DNA from: Zea mays
Lineage: Eukaryota > Streptophyta > Magnoliopsida > Poales > Poaceae
DNA: 64,000 nucleotides
Assembly (NCBI RefSeq): GCF_902167145.1
Contig: NC_050104.1
Span: 110,867,849-110,931,848, forward strand
Reading direction: 5' to 3'
The notes under the pieces were generated by a model. The model was given only the letters and a program-made list of their open reading frames with translations. It searched no databases and was not told the origin of the DNA. The translations under genes were made by a program, and so were the position numbers. Shown in pieces: positions 23,403-34,952 of the stretch. The stretch's first letter is position 1, and every line of letters begins with the position of its first letter.

Positions 23403-23906
23403 GTGTTCTAGTGGCTATGTGTTTTTGCGGTGATCCATGCAAAATAGCCAAAACGACGAAGAGGACATGTACAAGCAAATGTATTGAATGTGTGCCAACT
23501 ACGTTTATTAGGCAATGATTGCTCATTGCCGCATTAACTTGATGGTGAAAATTTTGTAATGTAACATTTATCTTGTTTCATACGAATTGATGCATGATTT
23601 ATTTAGCGCAAACTGTTGCATGCTTTGTAGACTCCTCCACTGTTCTATGATTTTGAGCAATGGATTGACACTGAGATCTCGCAAAAAGAAAAGGAGTGGA
23701 TGAAGAAGCTAAAGAAGTGGGAGGCAGAGGACAAGGAGAAGACGAAGAAGAAATAGAAAGAGCTTGTGGCGGAGAAACAACGGGTAGAAGAGGTGAAAAT
23801 AAGGTGTGTTGCTGCTTACATGGTGAAGGATAAGAAGCTTGAGCGTGCATGCCGTGCGAAGAAATTAATGAAGGAGAACCCCGATGCTTTCAGGAAGGGA
23901 AAGTGA
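23403..23906 (+). pseudogene. Broken CFCGDPC-type plant zinc-binding gene fragment with intron
   Basis: The first exon encodes AMCFCGDPCKIAK. After a one-base frame shift near 23456 it reads DEEDMYKQMY-stop-MCANYVY, then a second stop, ending INLM at 23544. A gtgaaa donor at 23545 and a tttgtag acceptor ending at 23630 bound an 86-base intron. Exon 2 (23631-23906) reads PPLFYDFEQWIDTEI followed by a Lys/Glu-rich helix, with TAG at 23754-23756, and ends FRKGK-TGA. The CFCGDPC...FEQWIDTE pattern is that of a family of uncharacterised grass proteins with a GRF-like zinc finger, often found as transposon-carried fragments. That assignment is from memory of the family. At least one shift and three stops make it non-functional. 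Confidence 0.6.
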
Positions 23907-24087
23907 CCTTGTTGCACTTAGTATTTTTTTTCCCTGAACATGCAGGAGAAACCTAATGCTTCATCTTGATTATTTTGAAGAACTCTCTCCAAATTGGGTG
24001 TCGCTCCCTTAAACACCACCTTGTTGCGATGTTTCCAAAGCGAGCATGCCACCATCCACAGCCGTGCCAGTAATTTCTGGGGCCCTG

Positions 24088-24480
24088 TACCAAACTCTAA
24101 ACTCTAGAACTAGGCCTATCTCATTAGAAAAACTATAATAACGTAAAGTTGTAATATATTGCGTAGGAATAAAATTTACAGCCAAAGCAAAAGGATTTTT
24201 ATTAAGTTCCTTAGAATAAACAAGCCAATATCTATCATAATTTTTTTCATTTGGTAGAATTGTATTATAGAATAACGTAGAAAACTTTTTTAGAATATTT
24301 GTAAATAGGACCTTTCAGAATTGATAAGTTTCTTTTAGGCTCCTTTTGTGCCAAAATATTAATTTGTTTATGATCAAGAAAATTCTAATATCTAAGGTCA
24401 AATATATTGGGCTAAAAAGAATCGATAGCATGCCTAACACGCAAAGTATTCAAGATAGCATTAATAGTAGTGGCATTCAT
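24088..24480 (-). pseudogene. hAT-type transposase N-terminal zinc-finger remnant
   Basis: Read on the minus strand, several joined frames give KGPIYKYSKK, then YNTILPNEKNYDRYWLVYSKELNK, then FALAVNFIPTQ and NEIGLVLEF. This follows the N-terminal TTF-type zinc-finger domain of plant hAT transposase-like proteins (consensus DRKWLVYSK..FCFCCKLF). The Cys residues are lost and the frame is broken, so it is an old remnant. The phrase aatttctggggccctgtacca at its left edge is nearly repeated in direct orientation at about 24836-24860. Confidence 0.45.
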
Positions 24481-24829
24481 ATTAACAATCCTCAACCTCA
24501 ACATTATTAGTTGTCTCAATCTGTCCATCTAGAGGATCATTATCATTGTTAATATCAAGTGTAACCTCAACTTGTGATTATTTTATAATAAATATATCTA
24601 CAACTCCTTTCTGAGACTGAATTAATTCTTCTACTCTTTAAGAATTCTTAAGTTTTTTTGGAACTAGAATAATATTTTCTACATTGATCCGCAAAAGACA
24701 TAAGATTGGATCTCGGAATACTACACCAATTGGTGCACATGCCTAGAATGATAAATAGAATAACATTATTAGATTAACAAAGAATAATCATTAAACAAGA
24801 CTCATATATATATATTGTGTTAATATTCA
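24481..24829. other. AT-rich stretch without recognised feature
   Basis: No open frame or repeat boundary is recognised. It may be the body of the degenerate hAT copy. Confidence 0.3.
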
Positions 24830-25640
24830 GGGGCGCCCTAGAATTTGGGGGCCTATACCAGCGCACCTCTTGCACGTGCTCTCGCACTGCCCTGCCACCA
24901 GCATCACCAAGGAATTGAAAACATTCCTGGTTTGAGGTAGAACTTGTCTCTCCACCTCCCTCCACCAATCCTGAAAGACTTGGACACCTTGATTTGGTCT
25001 CAAATGTTGGAGACCGACTCTTGTCAACATCATGTACTAGATATCTCTAGCAAACACAGATCCCCCAAGTAAGTGTTGCACTGTTTCACCCTCAAGATCA
25101 CAAAACAGGCATTTTTCTAAGTGATCCAATCCTTTAAGAGCTAATCGGGCCACAGTCCAAACTCTGGTGAGAGAAGCAAGCCAAAGGAGGTATTTGCATC
25201 TTGGTGGCATTGTAGATCTCCAAATCCTATTGACTGGCTCAAAATGGACAACCCCAACAAAATATCTCTCAAAGGAAGATTTAGAGTAGTAGCAGCCTGA
25301 GGAGCTTGGAATCCAAATATGGCAATCAGGAATGTCCACATGAAGCCGAAAACTTTGAAGCATGTTCCATAACAAGAGATATTTGATGATGACCTGTGTT
25401 GAAGGGTCACCTTGTATGTCTGGTACCCATTAAAGACTAGTTAATGCATCTTTTACAGTCCTCATTTTCATAATCCTCCTCGGGATCAAACCCACCAGAG
25501 CCAGTGCTAACTGCGAAATAGGCTGATCATGTAGCCATCTACCAGTCCAAAATGGAGTGTGAGCACTATTTCCAACCTATGATTACTGAAACGACAAACA
25601 TGGTTGTAACATTGTGGCGAGCTTGTATGTATAGATTAGC
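24830..25640 (-). pseudogene. LINE ORF2 C-terminal remnant (zf-RVT region)
   Basis: Minus-strand frames join into PFWTGRWLHDQPISQLALALVG, TVKDALTSL, then an open stretch of about 112 residues with WIPSSSGCYYSKSSFERY, WRSTMPPRCKYLLWLASL and CLFCDLEGETVQHLL, and a final piece with FQDWWREVERQVLPQ. This is the reverse-transcriptase zinc-binding (zf-RVT) domain and tail of plant non-LTR retrotransposons. The reverse transcriptase core is not visible. Several frame breaks show it is long dead. It represents the 3' end of a minus-strand LINE; other pieces may be at 29430-29640 and 46490-46919. Confidence 0.75.
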
Positions 25641-25778
25641 CCAAGGCTGGTCATGTTGAGTTTTCTTAAACCACAACCATCAGTCTCAGTGGTTTTATGT
25701 TGATTAAGTCTCAAACAATGTTATGTACTAATGCACTTTTCATTGTCCTTTAATGAGTGGACTCGATGTTATGGTTTT

Positions 25779-28700
25779 TGTCACACCCGGGTTTCAGGGG
25801 TCTAAAGCCCGAGCGTGAACATAATCACCAGGTGTGCTGGGACCAAATCTCACACATATGATGAATCATGGCACAGGATCGAATGTCACATCTTTACTAT
25901 ATAACAGGAGTTCTATACAAAATAAATAATTACATTATAAGGAGCCAACGGTTCAGCAACCCAAAGTTGATTGGGAGACGACGGCCTAGACCTCTCACGA
26001 ACACATCATAGCATCCTTCATGCGCCTCATCCTGCGGTACCTGTTCTTGACCTGTGGGGGGGTGTGAGACAGCAAGAGTGAGCTCACATACGTTCATCGC
26101 TCAACAAGTTGTGGGGAATAATGTGCATGAACTCGTCAAATATGGGAGCTCACGTGAAGTGTAAGGCTTACCAAAGGAGATGGTTGAAGCTGAGCATTGC
26201 TTTTAAAAGTTGGTCAAAATTTTATTAGCAATTACTAAGTATAAGTAAATACCAACCCAATTAAGTAGTAGACCAAAAATAACAAAATCACCTGTGATGC
26301 AATGCATATGACAAATTGAATTTAGTTCCATAATTTAATCATGTGAGGGTCCGAGCTGCTCATGACCGTGAGCACGGCTGATATACCAGTTTTACACTCT
26401 GCAGAGGTTGCGCATCTTTACCCACAAGTCATGTTACCCATCTGCCAAGGGATCGCGACTTCCCATACACCTCTACCGAGGAGGCGAGGCAGGGTAACAC
26501 TACGAGGCCTTTACAAAGTTCCACTAGCTTCAGAAAACCCGCTACAGTTTATAGGAAGCTCCAATGCAGGGATCCCTTGCCTGACCGCCATCGCAGCAAA
26601 ATCAACCCAAGGACCTTCCTACACTGACCACTCCCCTACTGCCCTTGCCCCTTTCGGTTAAGGTAGTCTTCCACTAGCTTTCCTAATTAATCAGCCAAGG
26701 GAGTCCCATTAAACCCTTGTGGTAGCACTGTTTTTCCGGGTGGTCGCTCCATGTTCCAATTAACATAATGATCTTATCATGAACACTAAATAACAACTGA
26801 TAATAAAAGTGTGATCATGAATATTGTATCTTCATACCCAAAACCACATAAAGCACTAGCAAGTACTACCCAAAAAGTTCAGTGGTAAACAAGGTATAAA
26901 GATAGACAAACTAGGGTAACCTATTGGGTCCCATCAAAATTAACCTATGCAGATCATTATGATTAATTAGAACATGAGTGGGTAAAAAGAAGTGATCAAG
27001 GGCACAACTTGCCTGGGGCTTGAGATTCCAGATACCAACTTGCTCTTCAGATGACACGTGTCCTCACTGCTAAACGTATCAATATAGACAAACATGGTAT
27101 ATGTAAAAATTAATGTTACACCAAACATAAGAATAAACTGTGTGATAATAATCTACGCGCCATAACGAGATCGTAGAAACAAGAACCACTAAATTCGGAG
27201 CTACAGTTATTAAGTTATGAATTTTCGAAATTATTTAGTGCTTAGAGTAGATTAATCCTAATGAACAATTTTAATTCAAGTTTCATGGCTAAACAGTGTT
27301 ACTGGTTGGTAGACAATATTAATACAAAATTAATGAAACTGGAATGGATCAATTCGGACTTAATATGAATTTTCTACGAATTAAACAAGTTTCTGGAATT
27401 ATTTTTTTATTAAAAATCATTTTCTATAATTACTTTTCTATTTCCATTGTTCACTGGACTGGGCATCAAAAACAAAGAAACGCAGGGTCTAACTCGAAAT
27501 ATTTCCCAGACTCAGGCTTCCCACATATGGACGGCGGGTTCATATGCTAAAATATCAGGGGCTTTTTCATAAAAGGGCGCGGCGAAGGGAAACTGATCAG
27601 ATCTGGCCGTCCGATCCTTGGCTGATGGCGCGAATTAGATCAGACACCCACCGAACCGGTATGGGCTCGGGATCCTTAGATCATGACTGAACGGCCTAGA
27701 TTTTATGAAGCCCAATCTATTCCGAGTCGTGCGATCACAAATCAACGATCTCGATTCACACACCGAAGGGGTATGCTTGATTAAATCATGGTCGCCCATC
27801 AGTGAGTCGACGGTTCTGATCTATCAGGTTGAAGCGATACCTGTGATTGAATCGCAGCAGATCACTCAGAGATCGAGGGCTCCCCCGGGTTCTCCTACCT
27901 CCAGCGCCCAGCTCGGCTGTGCAGGACGCCCCGCGGCGGCGCGGCCCGCCGGTGTGCCTGCAAGCGATAGTGCCCGCGATGTTCTCTCTTTCTTTGTTTT
28001 CCTCTCTGTTCGACCGGTGTTGACGCAGTAGAAGCCACCGGCTATGGAGCTCCCTGACCCGTGGTGATTCTTCAAGTCTGACAAGGGATTCCCCCTGGTG
28101 CTTCAACCCTCCATCGCTCGGTGGTCCTAGAGGGGTGGCCATGGCGGCTTGGTGGTTCTGCGGCGCCCAGTGCAGTCTATCTAGAGATTGGTTAGGCTCC
28201 GGCCAACGAGTTGGCCCGGTGACGGTGCGAATCCCTGCCCGTGTGTCCAGGGGGAGTCCATGGATGGCTAACGAAGCTTCAATGCCGATAGACAAGAAGG
28301 TCCATGGCGGCGGAATCGGATTCTCTTTCCCTGCTCCGATCCGTGGTGGAGTTCGTGCTTGCTTCTCGTTTCTCTCTCTCGTCTACCCTCACACCAGCCA
28401 TGAAGCACGGCGGCCAGGGACGTCGACGGCAGGCGCTAGCAGGGACGCGTGCACGGTGGAGTTGCGACGGCCGGTGAGGTGCCATGGGAAGCAGGGGCGC
28501 CGACGTACAACGAAGAAACCCAGCCACCGTAGGGTGCTCGCCATGGGGAGACCGCTGGGGAGGAGGCTCAGTTCGATTTTTATAGTCGCAGACCCACTAG
28601 AATCACGAAGGATTAGCTGGGAGTTAGTTAGGGAGCCTCCGCGCACAGCTCGGACGCGGAGAAGAGATAGGGAGGAGAAGAGGCTGGTTCCGACCTGTGG

Positions 28701-29270
28701 GGCCCAAGCGTCATCGGCTCGGCAATAGTGGTGCACGGAAGTGGAACTGGGCCAGCTGGGAAACTTCGGCCCATAACGCAGGTATCCCTATTTTGGTATT
28801 TTTGTTTTCTTTCTTATTTGTTTTGTTTTCAGTTTTCAAATCCACATAAAATCCAAGTTCAAATTTCTGTTCAAATGCAACAATCCAAAATATCGCCATA
28901 ATGCAATATATATATTTCTATGTATTTATTTTATTCCTTTGTTTAGTTAAAGGTTCAAAGTATGTTATCGACCCATGTTATTTTTTTAGGAAGAATTATT
29001 ACTCTTGAGTGTGTCTGATCAAATCCCAAGTAAGAATAAAAAATAAATATTCATTATCTTACTTGTTTAGGGAAAAACAATGTTTTCTCTTTTACCAAGA
29101 GCCACTTTATCTTGAATATATTTAAGGGCATTCTTTAAATTTGTTGTGGTGAATAACTAGTCCTACTAGATTGAAGGTATTCCTATTTTATGTTTACTTA
29201 ACTTCGTAGTATTATTCCTTAAAAAACATAAAAGGAATACCCAACTCTTAGCTCAGTTTTAGGGTTTACA
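25779..29270 (-). repeat. Solo LTR (3492 bp), probably Ty3/gypsy
   Basis: The block starts TGTCACACCCGGGTTTC and ends AGGGTTTACA, so it has TG...CA ends, and it is flanked by a perfect 5-bp duplication, gtttt, at 25774-25778 and 29271-29275. There is no primer-binding site, polypurine tract or second LTR, so it is a solo LTR left by recombination. Orientation is tentative: the minus-strand end CCGGGTGTGACA resembles the 3' LTR ends of grass gypsy elements. The GC-rich part 27880-28740 leaves frames of up to 197 codons open on both strands without any domain; I regard them as non-coding. Confidence 0.82.
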
Positions 29271-29275
29271 GTTTT

Positions 29276-29712
29276 ATGTAAAGCATCTTCTAGTACTTTA
29301 GTTTATTTGTTCTTTGATATGTCAATTCACATTCAATTCATCTAGATTGGGCTAGAGATCCTAACCAAGGGTCTACAAGTTGTCCACATTTGGCCTAGGT
29401 GGCCTCGATTCTTCAACAGGGGGTAGGGTTGGCATTGGTGAGGCTATCCAAAGCCAAAGAAATCAAAGTTATTAGGATTAATGTCATTAGGACCTTTTGT
29501 GGTAGATCCTCGTCCCATGGAATTGTACCTAGCATTATGGCTTATAGAAACTCGCACTGTACAGACCAATAATCAGCCTCTAGGCTAGTACCTTCTAAAA
29601 ACATGAAGAACCAAGGGATAACATTTAGAGAAAACACACTTGCTCTGACAATAATATGAAACATATGTTCATGATCTTCTTCCTAGATAATTAGCTTACC
29701 AAACTATGACAC
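29276..29712 (-). pseudogene. Possible LINE ORF1 C-terminal remnant
   Basis: On the minus strand near 29430-29640, adjoining frames read EGTSLEADYWSVQCEFL, AIMLGTIPWDED and INPNNFDFFGFG. I associate this pattern with grass LINE ORF1-like proteins (SWTVQCE.., ADED.., DFFGFGQP). Frames are broken. The rest of the stretch shows nothing. The right edge, aaaat, is the left flank of copia D. Confidence 0.35.
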
Positions 29713-29854
29713 AAAATTGTTGGATCTTTTATGGGCTTGGCCCATTTATTGAATAAACTCTATGGTGTGTAATGGTGGAGAATACCAATAGTACCACATT
29801 GGAAGTCCAAGGGTCTTTTGGCTTGACTTATATGGTGGGATTTATTCCACTTAA

Positions 29855-29991
29855 GGCCTTGTTCGGTTAGCTCTCAATCCATGTGGATTGAGTGGGATCG
29901 GATGAGTTTGAATCCCAAACAAGTCAAACTTCTTAAGAATTTTTTCCAATCCCTTCCAATCCATGTGTATTGGGAATAACCGAACAAGGCC
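29855..29991. mobile_element. Tourist-like MITE inside the copia D 5' LTR
   Basis: 137 bp with perfect 15-bp terminal inverted repeats ggccttgttcggtta and a TAA target duplication at 29852-29854 and 29992-29994. The 3' LTR has the empty site (ccacttaacttgag near 44351). TAA/TTA targets are typical of PIF/Harbinger-related MITEs. It inserted after copia D. Confidence 0.92.
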
Positions 29992-30145
29992 TAACTTGAG
30001 AAGTCAAGAAATGGACAAGGGCGTGCCACACGCGCGCGCGCCGCCTGCCGGGCGTGGCGTGGCGTGGCGAGGCAGGCAGGCGGGTGTGGTTGTGTTAATT
30101 TTTAGCACCCACTAACCGCGTAAACCAGCTTCCCTCTGCGAGAGG

Positions 30146-30153
30146 TTAAATAG
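30146..30153 (+). promoter_or_regulatory. Probable TATA box of the copia D LTR
   Basis: The string ttaaatag lies in agaggttaaatagaggag, upstream of a leader without any ATG until 30415. The same element is at about 44629-44636 in the 3' LTR. Confidence 0.55.
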
Positions 30154-30414
30154 AGGAGAACCCCTGGCACTTGAAACACACGAGAACAGAACCATTTCAG
30201 AGTCACAAGTCTAGCCGCAAGTGAGGGTGTTTCCATCTCGTAGCTCTGCGCGCACAGAGAGGCGAGAGGGCAGGTGCCTCCGAAGCCCTTGCCGTTTGAG
30301 ACCCTACTCGGGGGATCGGCAATTAGGTTTTTGGGGAGCGTCTACGCGACTACCCAACGTCTACGTCTGTCATTGTTTTCATCGCTGGTTCCTGGCGTCT
30401 TCATCTCGTACGAC

Positions 30415-30464
30415 ATGACAAGTGAAGTTGATCAGGGATCTAGATCCTCGGAGCGCATGGGAGG
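30415..30464 (+). other. Putative first coding exon of copia D gag, inside the LTR
   Basis: The ATG at 30415 is the first ATG after the TATA-like box. It reads MTSEVDQGSRSSERMGG, in the same frame as gag, and ends at a gtatga donor (30465). A possible acceptor (atgttag) ends at 30887. The excised 423 nt would be a multiple of three, extremely AT-rich, and would include the LTR end and the primer-binding position. Splicing would fuse the leader to HFSVRGFAAVLKPDPFDG. This is a prediction from sequence only. Unspliced RNA is also open in this frame, and an alternative in-frame ATG lies at 30850. Confidence 0.45.
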
Positions 30465-30887
30465 GTATGATCAATTCATCTCCTTACTGTTTTACATTCT
30501 ACAGATAATATATGTTACATATGTTCATACCTGTTGTTTCATATATAGCCATAAATTTATCCAATCTGTTTTGTCGTATTATATCATGGCATGTCTGATG
30601 CCTGTTCATACTAGTAATATGATAAATCTGTTTGTCTTAATTTTACAGTCATGCTGTTTATGTTGCTGTCTGTTTATTCTCAATTGTTCTGACTGTTTAT
30701 ATGCTTATTATATTTATATGATTCATATGCTTTATGTTCTCATGATCCATATTGTTATGGATATATTTAAGATCGCGATTTCTATGATTAAACATATTTT
30801 ATATGTCATCATCATAATGTTAATTTATGGAATTAAAATGATATGGAAAATGCCTATATTTCTAACAATCCAAAAACCTAATGTTAG

Positions 30888-33697
30888 GCATTTTTCTGTC
30901 AGAGGTTTTGCTGCTGTGCTAAAGCCTGATCCTTTTGATGGTAAAAACTTCTTGATATGGAAAGCTAAGATGGAATTGTGGCTAACTGCAATGTCTTGTT
31001 TTCATGCCGGTGAGGGCAAGCTTGCCAACTTACCTCCTGAGGATGAGGCTAAGTTTAAGGCTGAAGACAACCTCTTCCGAGGAGCAGTAATTAGCGCACT
31101 GGATACTAAATTCCAGAAAAGCTATATCATCCTTCCTACAGGGAAAGAGCTATGGGATGCACTTGTTGGAAAGTTTGGAGTAACTGACGCTAGTAGCGAG
31201 CTGTATCTCATGGAGCAGCTGTATGACTACAAGATGGTTGAGAACCGATCTGTAGTGGAACAGGCTCATGAGTTTCAGGCACTAGCTAAGGAACTCGAAC
31301 TTTTTCCTTGTCCTTTGCTTGACAAGTTTGTGGCTGGCGGTATAATCGCCAAGTTACCACCTTCTTGGAAGGACTTTGCTACCTCTCTCAAACATAAGAG
31401 ACAAGAGTTCAATGTGGAAGAGCTCATTGGTACTCTTGATGTTGAGGAAAGGGCTAGAACAAAGGACAGTGGAAAAGGTGTTGAGACCTCTACTGCTAAT
31501 GTGGTGCAGAAGAGAAACTTCCGCAAGTTTAACAAGAAAAAAAACCAGAACAAACAAGAGAATACAAATAAACCTGTTCAAACAGCATAGTTTAAAAAGA
31601 AGAACAACAATAACAAGGGAAAGGGAGGATGCTTTGTCTGTGGCAGTGATCAACATTGGGCAAGAGAGTGCCCTGATCGCAAGTTCACTCAAGACAAGAA
31701 ATCAGCTAATGTAGTAACCACTGAAACTGAAGGTGGAACATCTGGGTATGGTAATTCTTTACCATTTGTTCTTTCAGTCTGTAATTCACCTGAGTGGTGG
31801 ATGGACAGTGGTGCAAACATTCATGTGTGTGTTGATGCCTCTATGTTCACTTCCTATCAGGTCGGGAGGTCTGGCGCCTTGTTAATGGGAAATGGGTCGC
31901 GTGCTCATGTTCTTGGTGTTGGTACGGTCATTCTGAAGTTTACTTCGGGAAAGACGGTGCCATTGAAGAGCGTGCAGCATGTGCCCTCTATCAAGAAGAA
32001 TCTCGTTAGTGCTTCGATGCTATGTCGAGATGGATATAAAGTTGTTCTTGAGTCTAATAAATGTGTTGTGTCGAAACATGGTACTTTTGTTGGTAAAGGA
32101 TATGACTGTGGAGGCTTGTTCCGCTTATCACTGCATGATGTGTGTAATAAACTGGTGAATTCTGTTCATTTTTCTGATGAGTCAGATTTATGGCATTCAC
32201 GTTTTTGTCATGCAAGCTTTGGCTGTCTTATGCGGTTAGCAAATCTAAATCTAATTCCTAAATTTAACTTGGTCAAAAAGTCTAAGTGCCATGTGTGTGT
32301 TGAATCAAAACAACCCCGCAAGCCTCACAAGGCTGCTGAGGCGAGGAGTTTGGCACCTCTAGAACTTGTTCATTCTGATCTGTGCGAGATGAATGGAATT
32401 TTGACCAAAGGTGGTAAAAGATACTTTCTCACTTTTATAGATGACTCCACTAGATTTTGCTATGTGTATCTCTTAAAAACAAAAGATGAAGCGTTCATTT
32501 ATTTTAAGGCCTATAAAGCTGAAGTTGAGAACCAACTTGAGAGGAAAATAAAACGGTTAAGGTCTGATCGAGGTGGAGAATATTTCTCTAATGTGTTCGA
32601 TGAGTTCTGCGTGGAACATGGTATTATTCATGAGAGGACACCACCATTTTCACCACAATCCAATGGGATTGCTGAAAGGAAAAACCGCACTCTAACAGAT
32701 TTGGTGAATGCCATGTTGAGTACAGCGGGATTATCCAAGGCATGGTGGGGTGAGGCGATTTTGACAGCATGTCATGTCCTGAATAGAGTTCCAACAAAGA
32801 ACAAAGAGATCACACCATTCGAGGAATGGGAAAAGAGAAGATTAAATCTCTCATATTTGCGCACTTGGGGTTGCTTGGCTAAAGTGAATGTGCCAATCAA
32901 CAAAAAGCGTAAACTTGGGCCTAAAACTATTGATTGTGTATTCCTTGGGTACTCTTTTCACAGCACTGGGTATAGGTTCTTAATTATAAAATCTGATGTG
33001 CCTGATATGTATGTTGATACTATCATGGAATCAAAAGACGCAACATTTTTTGAGAATGAGTTTCCCATGAAGAATACACCTAGTGATACAAGTCATGAGA
33101 CTATAATTCCCCATGAGCACGAACTGTCGATTCCTATAGATCATGCTGAGGATTCTCACGTGCACATCCCTGAGGAGGATGACACTATAGTCACTCGAAA
33201 GAGCAAGAGACAGAGGGTTGTAAAATCCTTTGGTAATGACTTTATAGTGTACCTTGTGGAAGACACACCAACTACCATTAGTGAGGCATATTCCTCTCCT
33301 AATGCTGACTTATGGAAGGAAGCAGTAAGGAGTGAGATGGAATCTATTATGTCTAAAGGAACTTGGGAGGTCGTTGACCGTCCTTATGGTTGTCAACCTA
33401 TAGGCTGCAAATGGATCTTCAAGAAAAAGCTTAGGCCTGATGGTACAATTGAGAGGTACAAGGCAAGGCTTGTGGCCAAAGGATATACCCAAAAGGAGGG
33501 TGAAGATTTCTTTGACACCTACTCACCAGTGGCTCGATTGACTACAATTCGCACATTAATAGCCGTGGCAGCCTCTTATGGTCTTATCATTCATAAGATG
33601 GATGTTAAGACAACTTTCCTAAATGGAGAGTTGGATGAGGAGATCTTTATGGATCAGCCAGAAGGGTTCATTGCGGATGGTCAAGAGAACAAGGTGT
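30888..33697 (+). pseudogene. gag-pol: Copia D gag-pol, 5' segment
   Basis: Gag reads FAAVLKPDPFDGKNFLIWKAKM, the copia Gag core, to a TAG at 31588-31590. The same frame continues with a CCHC knuckle (CFVCGSDQHWARECP, 31630-31674), the protease (WMDSGANIHVC, 31798-31830), the integrase zinc site (LWHSRFCH...CHVC), integrase D, D, E (VHSDLCE, RSDRGGE, IAERKN), and reverse transcriptase up to MDVKTTFLNG and GFIADGQENKV at 33697, where Sirevirus E interrupts. One TAG where GCA-CAG would give Gln is the only internal stop seen, so gag and pol were originally a single frame. The sequence resumes at 42569. Confidence 0.9.
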
Positions 33698-34952
33698 TGA
33701 AAGGGAAATGTGCCCTTGGGCCATTTCTAAGTGTTTTGTTGATTTAGTGTCCAACACAAGTGCATAAGTGTCAAATGGTGGACAAAGTACAAATCAAGTA
33801 TACAGGTATGTTTCTCAGACTTAGTACATTGTTTTAGTGACTAATGTATTGTGTCTAAGTGCTGGAAACAGAAGAAATCGAATTGGAGAAGAGATGGCCT
33901 TGTTCAGCTAAAGCTAACTCTGTCTGGGTGCACCGGACTGTCCGGTGGTGCACCGGACTGTCCGGTGGTGCACCGGACAGTGTCCAGTGTGCCAGGCTGA
34001 CTCAGGCAAACTTGCCACTCTCGGGAATAAATTAACGACGTACGGCTATAATTCGCCGGACTGTCTGATGTGCACCGGACTGTCCGGTGAGCCAACGGTC
34101 GGCCGGGCCAACGGTCGGCTGCGCGATCCGCGCGAGACACGTGGCCGAGCCAACGGTCGGGAGGGGGCACCGGACTGTTCGGTGTGCACCGGACAGTGTC
34201 CGGTGCGCCAACGGCTCCAAGGCTGCCAACGGTCGGCTTCGCCAAATAAGGAAGGAAATCCGCACCAGACCGTGTCCGGTGGTGCACCGGACTGTCCGGT
34301 GCGCCAGGCGACAGAAGGCAAGAATTGCCTTCCCGGATTGCTCTCAACGGCTCATAGCTGCCTTGGGGCTATAAAAGGGACCCCTAGGCGCATGGAGGAG
34401 CACACCAAGCATTCCTTGAGCACTCTTGATCACTCACACTCCATTCTTGCGCACTTGTTCGACATTCTAGTGATTTGAGCTCCGTTCTAGTGTGCTAGTC
34501 TTTTGAGCTTAAGTCTGGGTCTTGTGTGTGCGTATTTGCTGTGATCTTTGTGTCTTGTGTGAGTTGCTAATCCCTCCCTTACTCTGTGCTTCTTTGTGAA
34601 CATCTTTGTAAGGGCGAGAGACTCCAAGTTGTGGAGATTCCTCGCGAACGAGATATAGAAAAGAAAAGCAAACACCGTGGTATTCAAGTGGGTCTTTGGA
34701 CCGCTTGAGAGGGGTTGATTGCAACCCTCGTCCGTTGGGACGCCACAACGTGGAAGTAGGCAAGTGTTGTACTTGGCCGAACCATGGGATAAACCACTGT
34801 GTCTACCTGTGTTGATTCTCTTGTGGTTATTGTGTTTCGCTAAGACTCTTCTCTAGCCACTTGGCAATACTGTGCTAACGCTTAACCAAGTTTTGTGGCA
34901 TTAAGTTCAAGTTTTACAGGATCACCTATTCACCCCCCTCTAGGTGCTCTCA
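33698..34952 (+). repeat. 5' LTR of Sirevirus E
   Basis: 1255 bp, TGAAAGGGAAATG...GGTGCTCTCA. It contains CACCGGACTGTCCGGTG-type palindromes, a ggccaacggtcgg repeat and a TATA box (ctataaaagg, 34369-34378). It carries one extra palindrome unit (about 22 bp) and one extra ccaacggtcgg unit (about 16 bp) compared with the 3' LTR. Confidence 0.93.

Larger units (their letters stand above)
29718..30867 (+). repeat. 5' LTR of copia D
   Basis: 1150 bp including a 137-bp MITE. Compared with the 3' LTR it lacks about 95 bp near 30126 and has a shorter GC-rich cg/gcc/ggcgt tract (30028-30085). The AT-rich 3' part (30465-30867) is open in one frame. Confidence 0.9.

Noticed and set aside
28135..28728. 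197-codon plus frame in the solo LTR
   Set aside because: GC-rich LTR DNA with open frames on both strands, no domain, no context of a gene.
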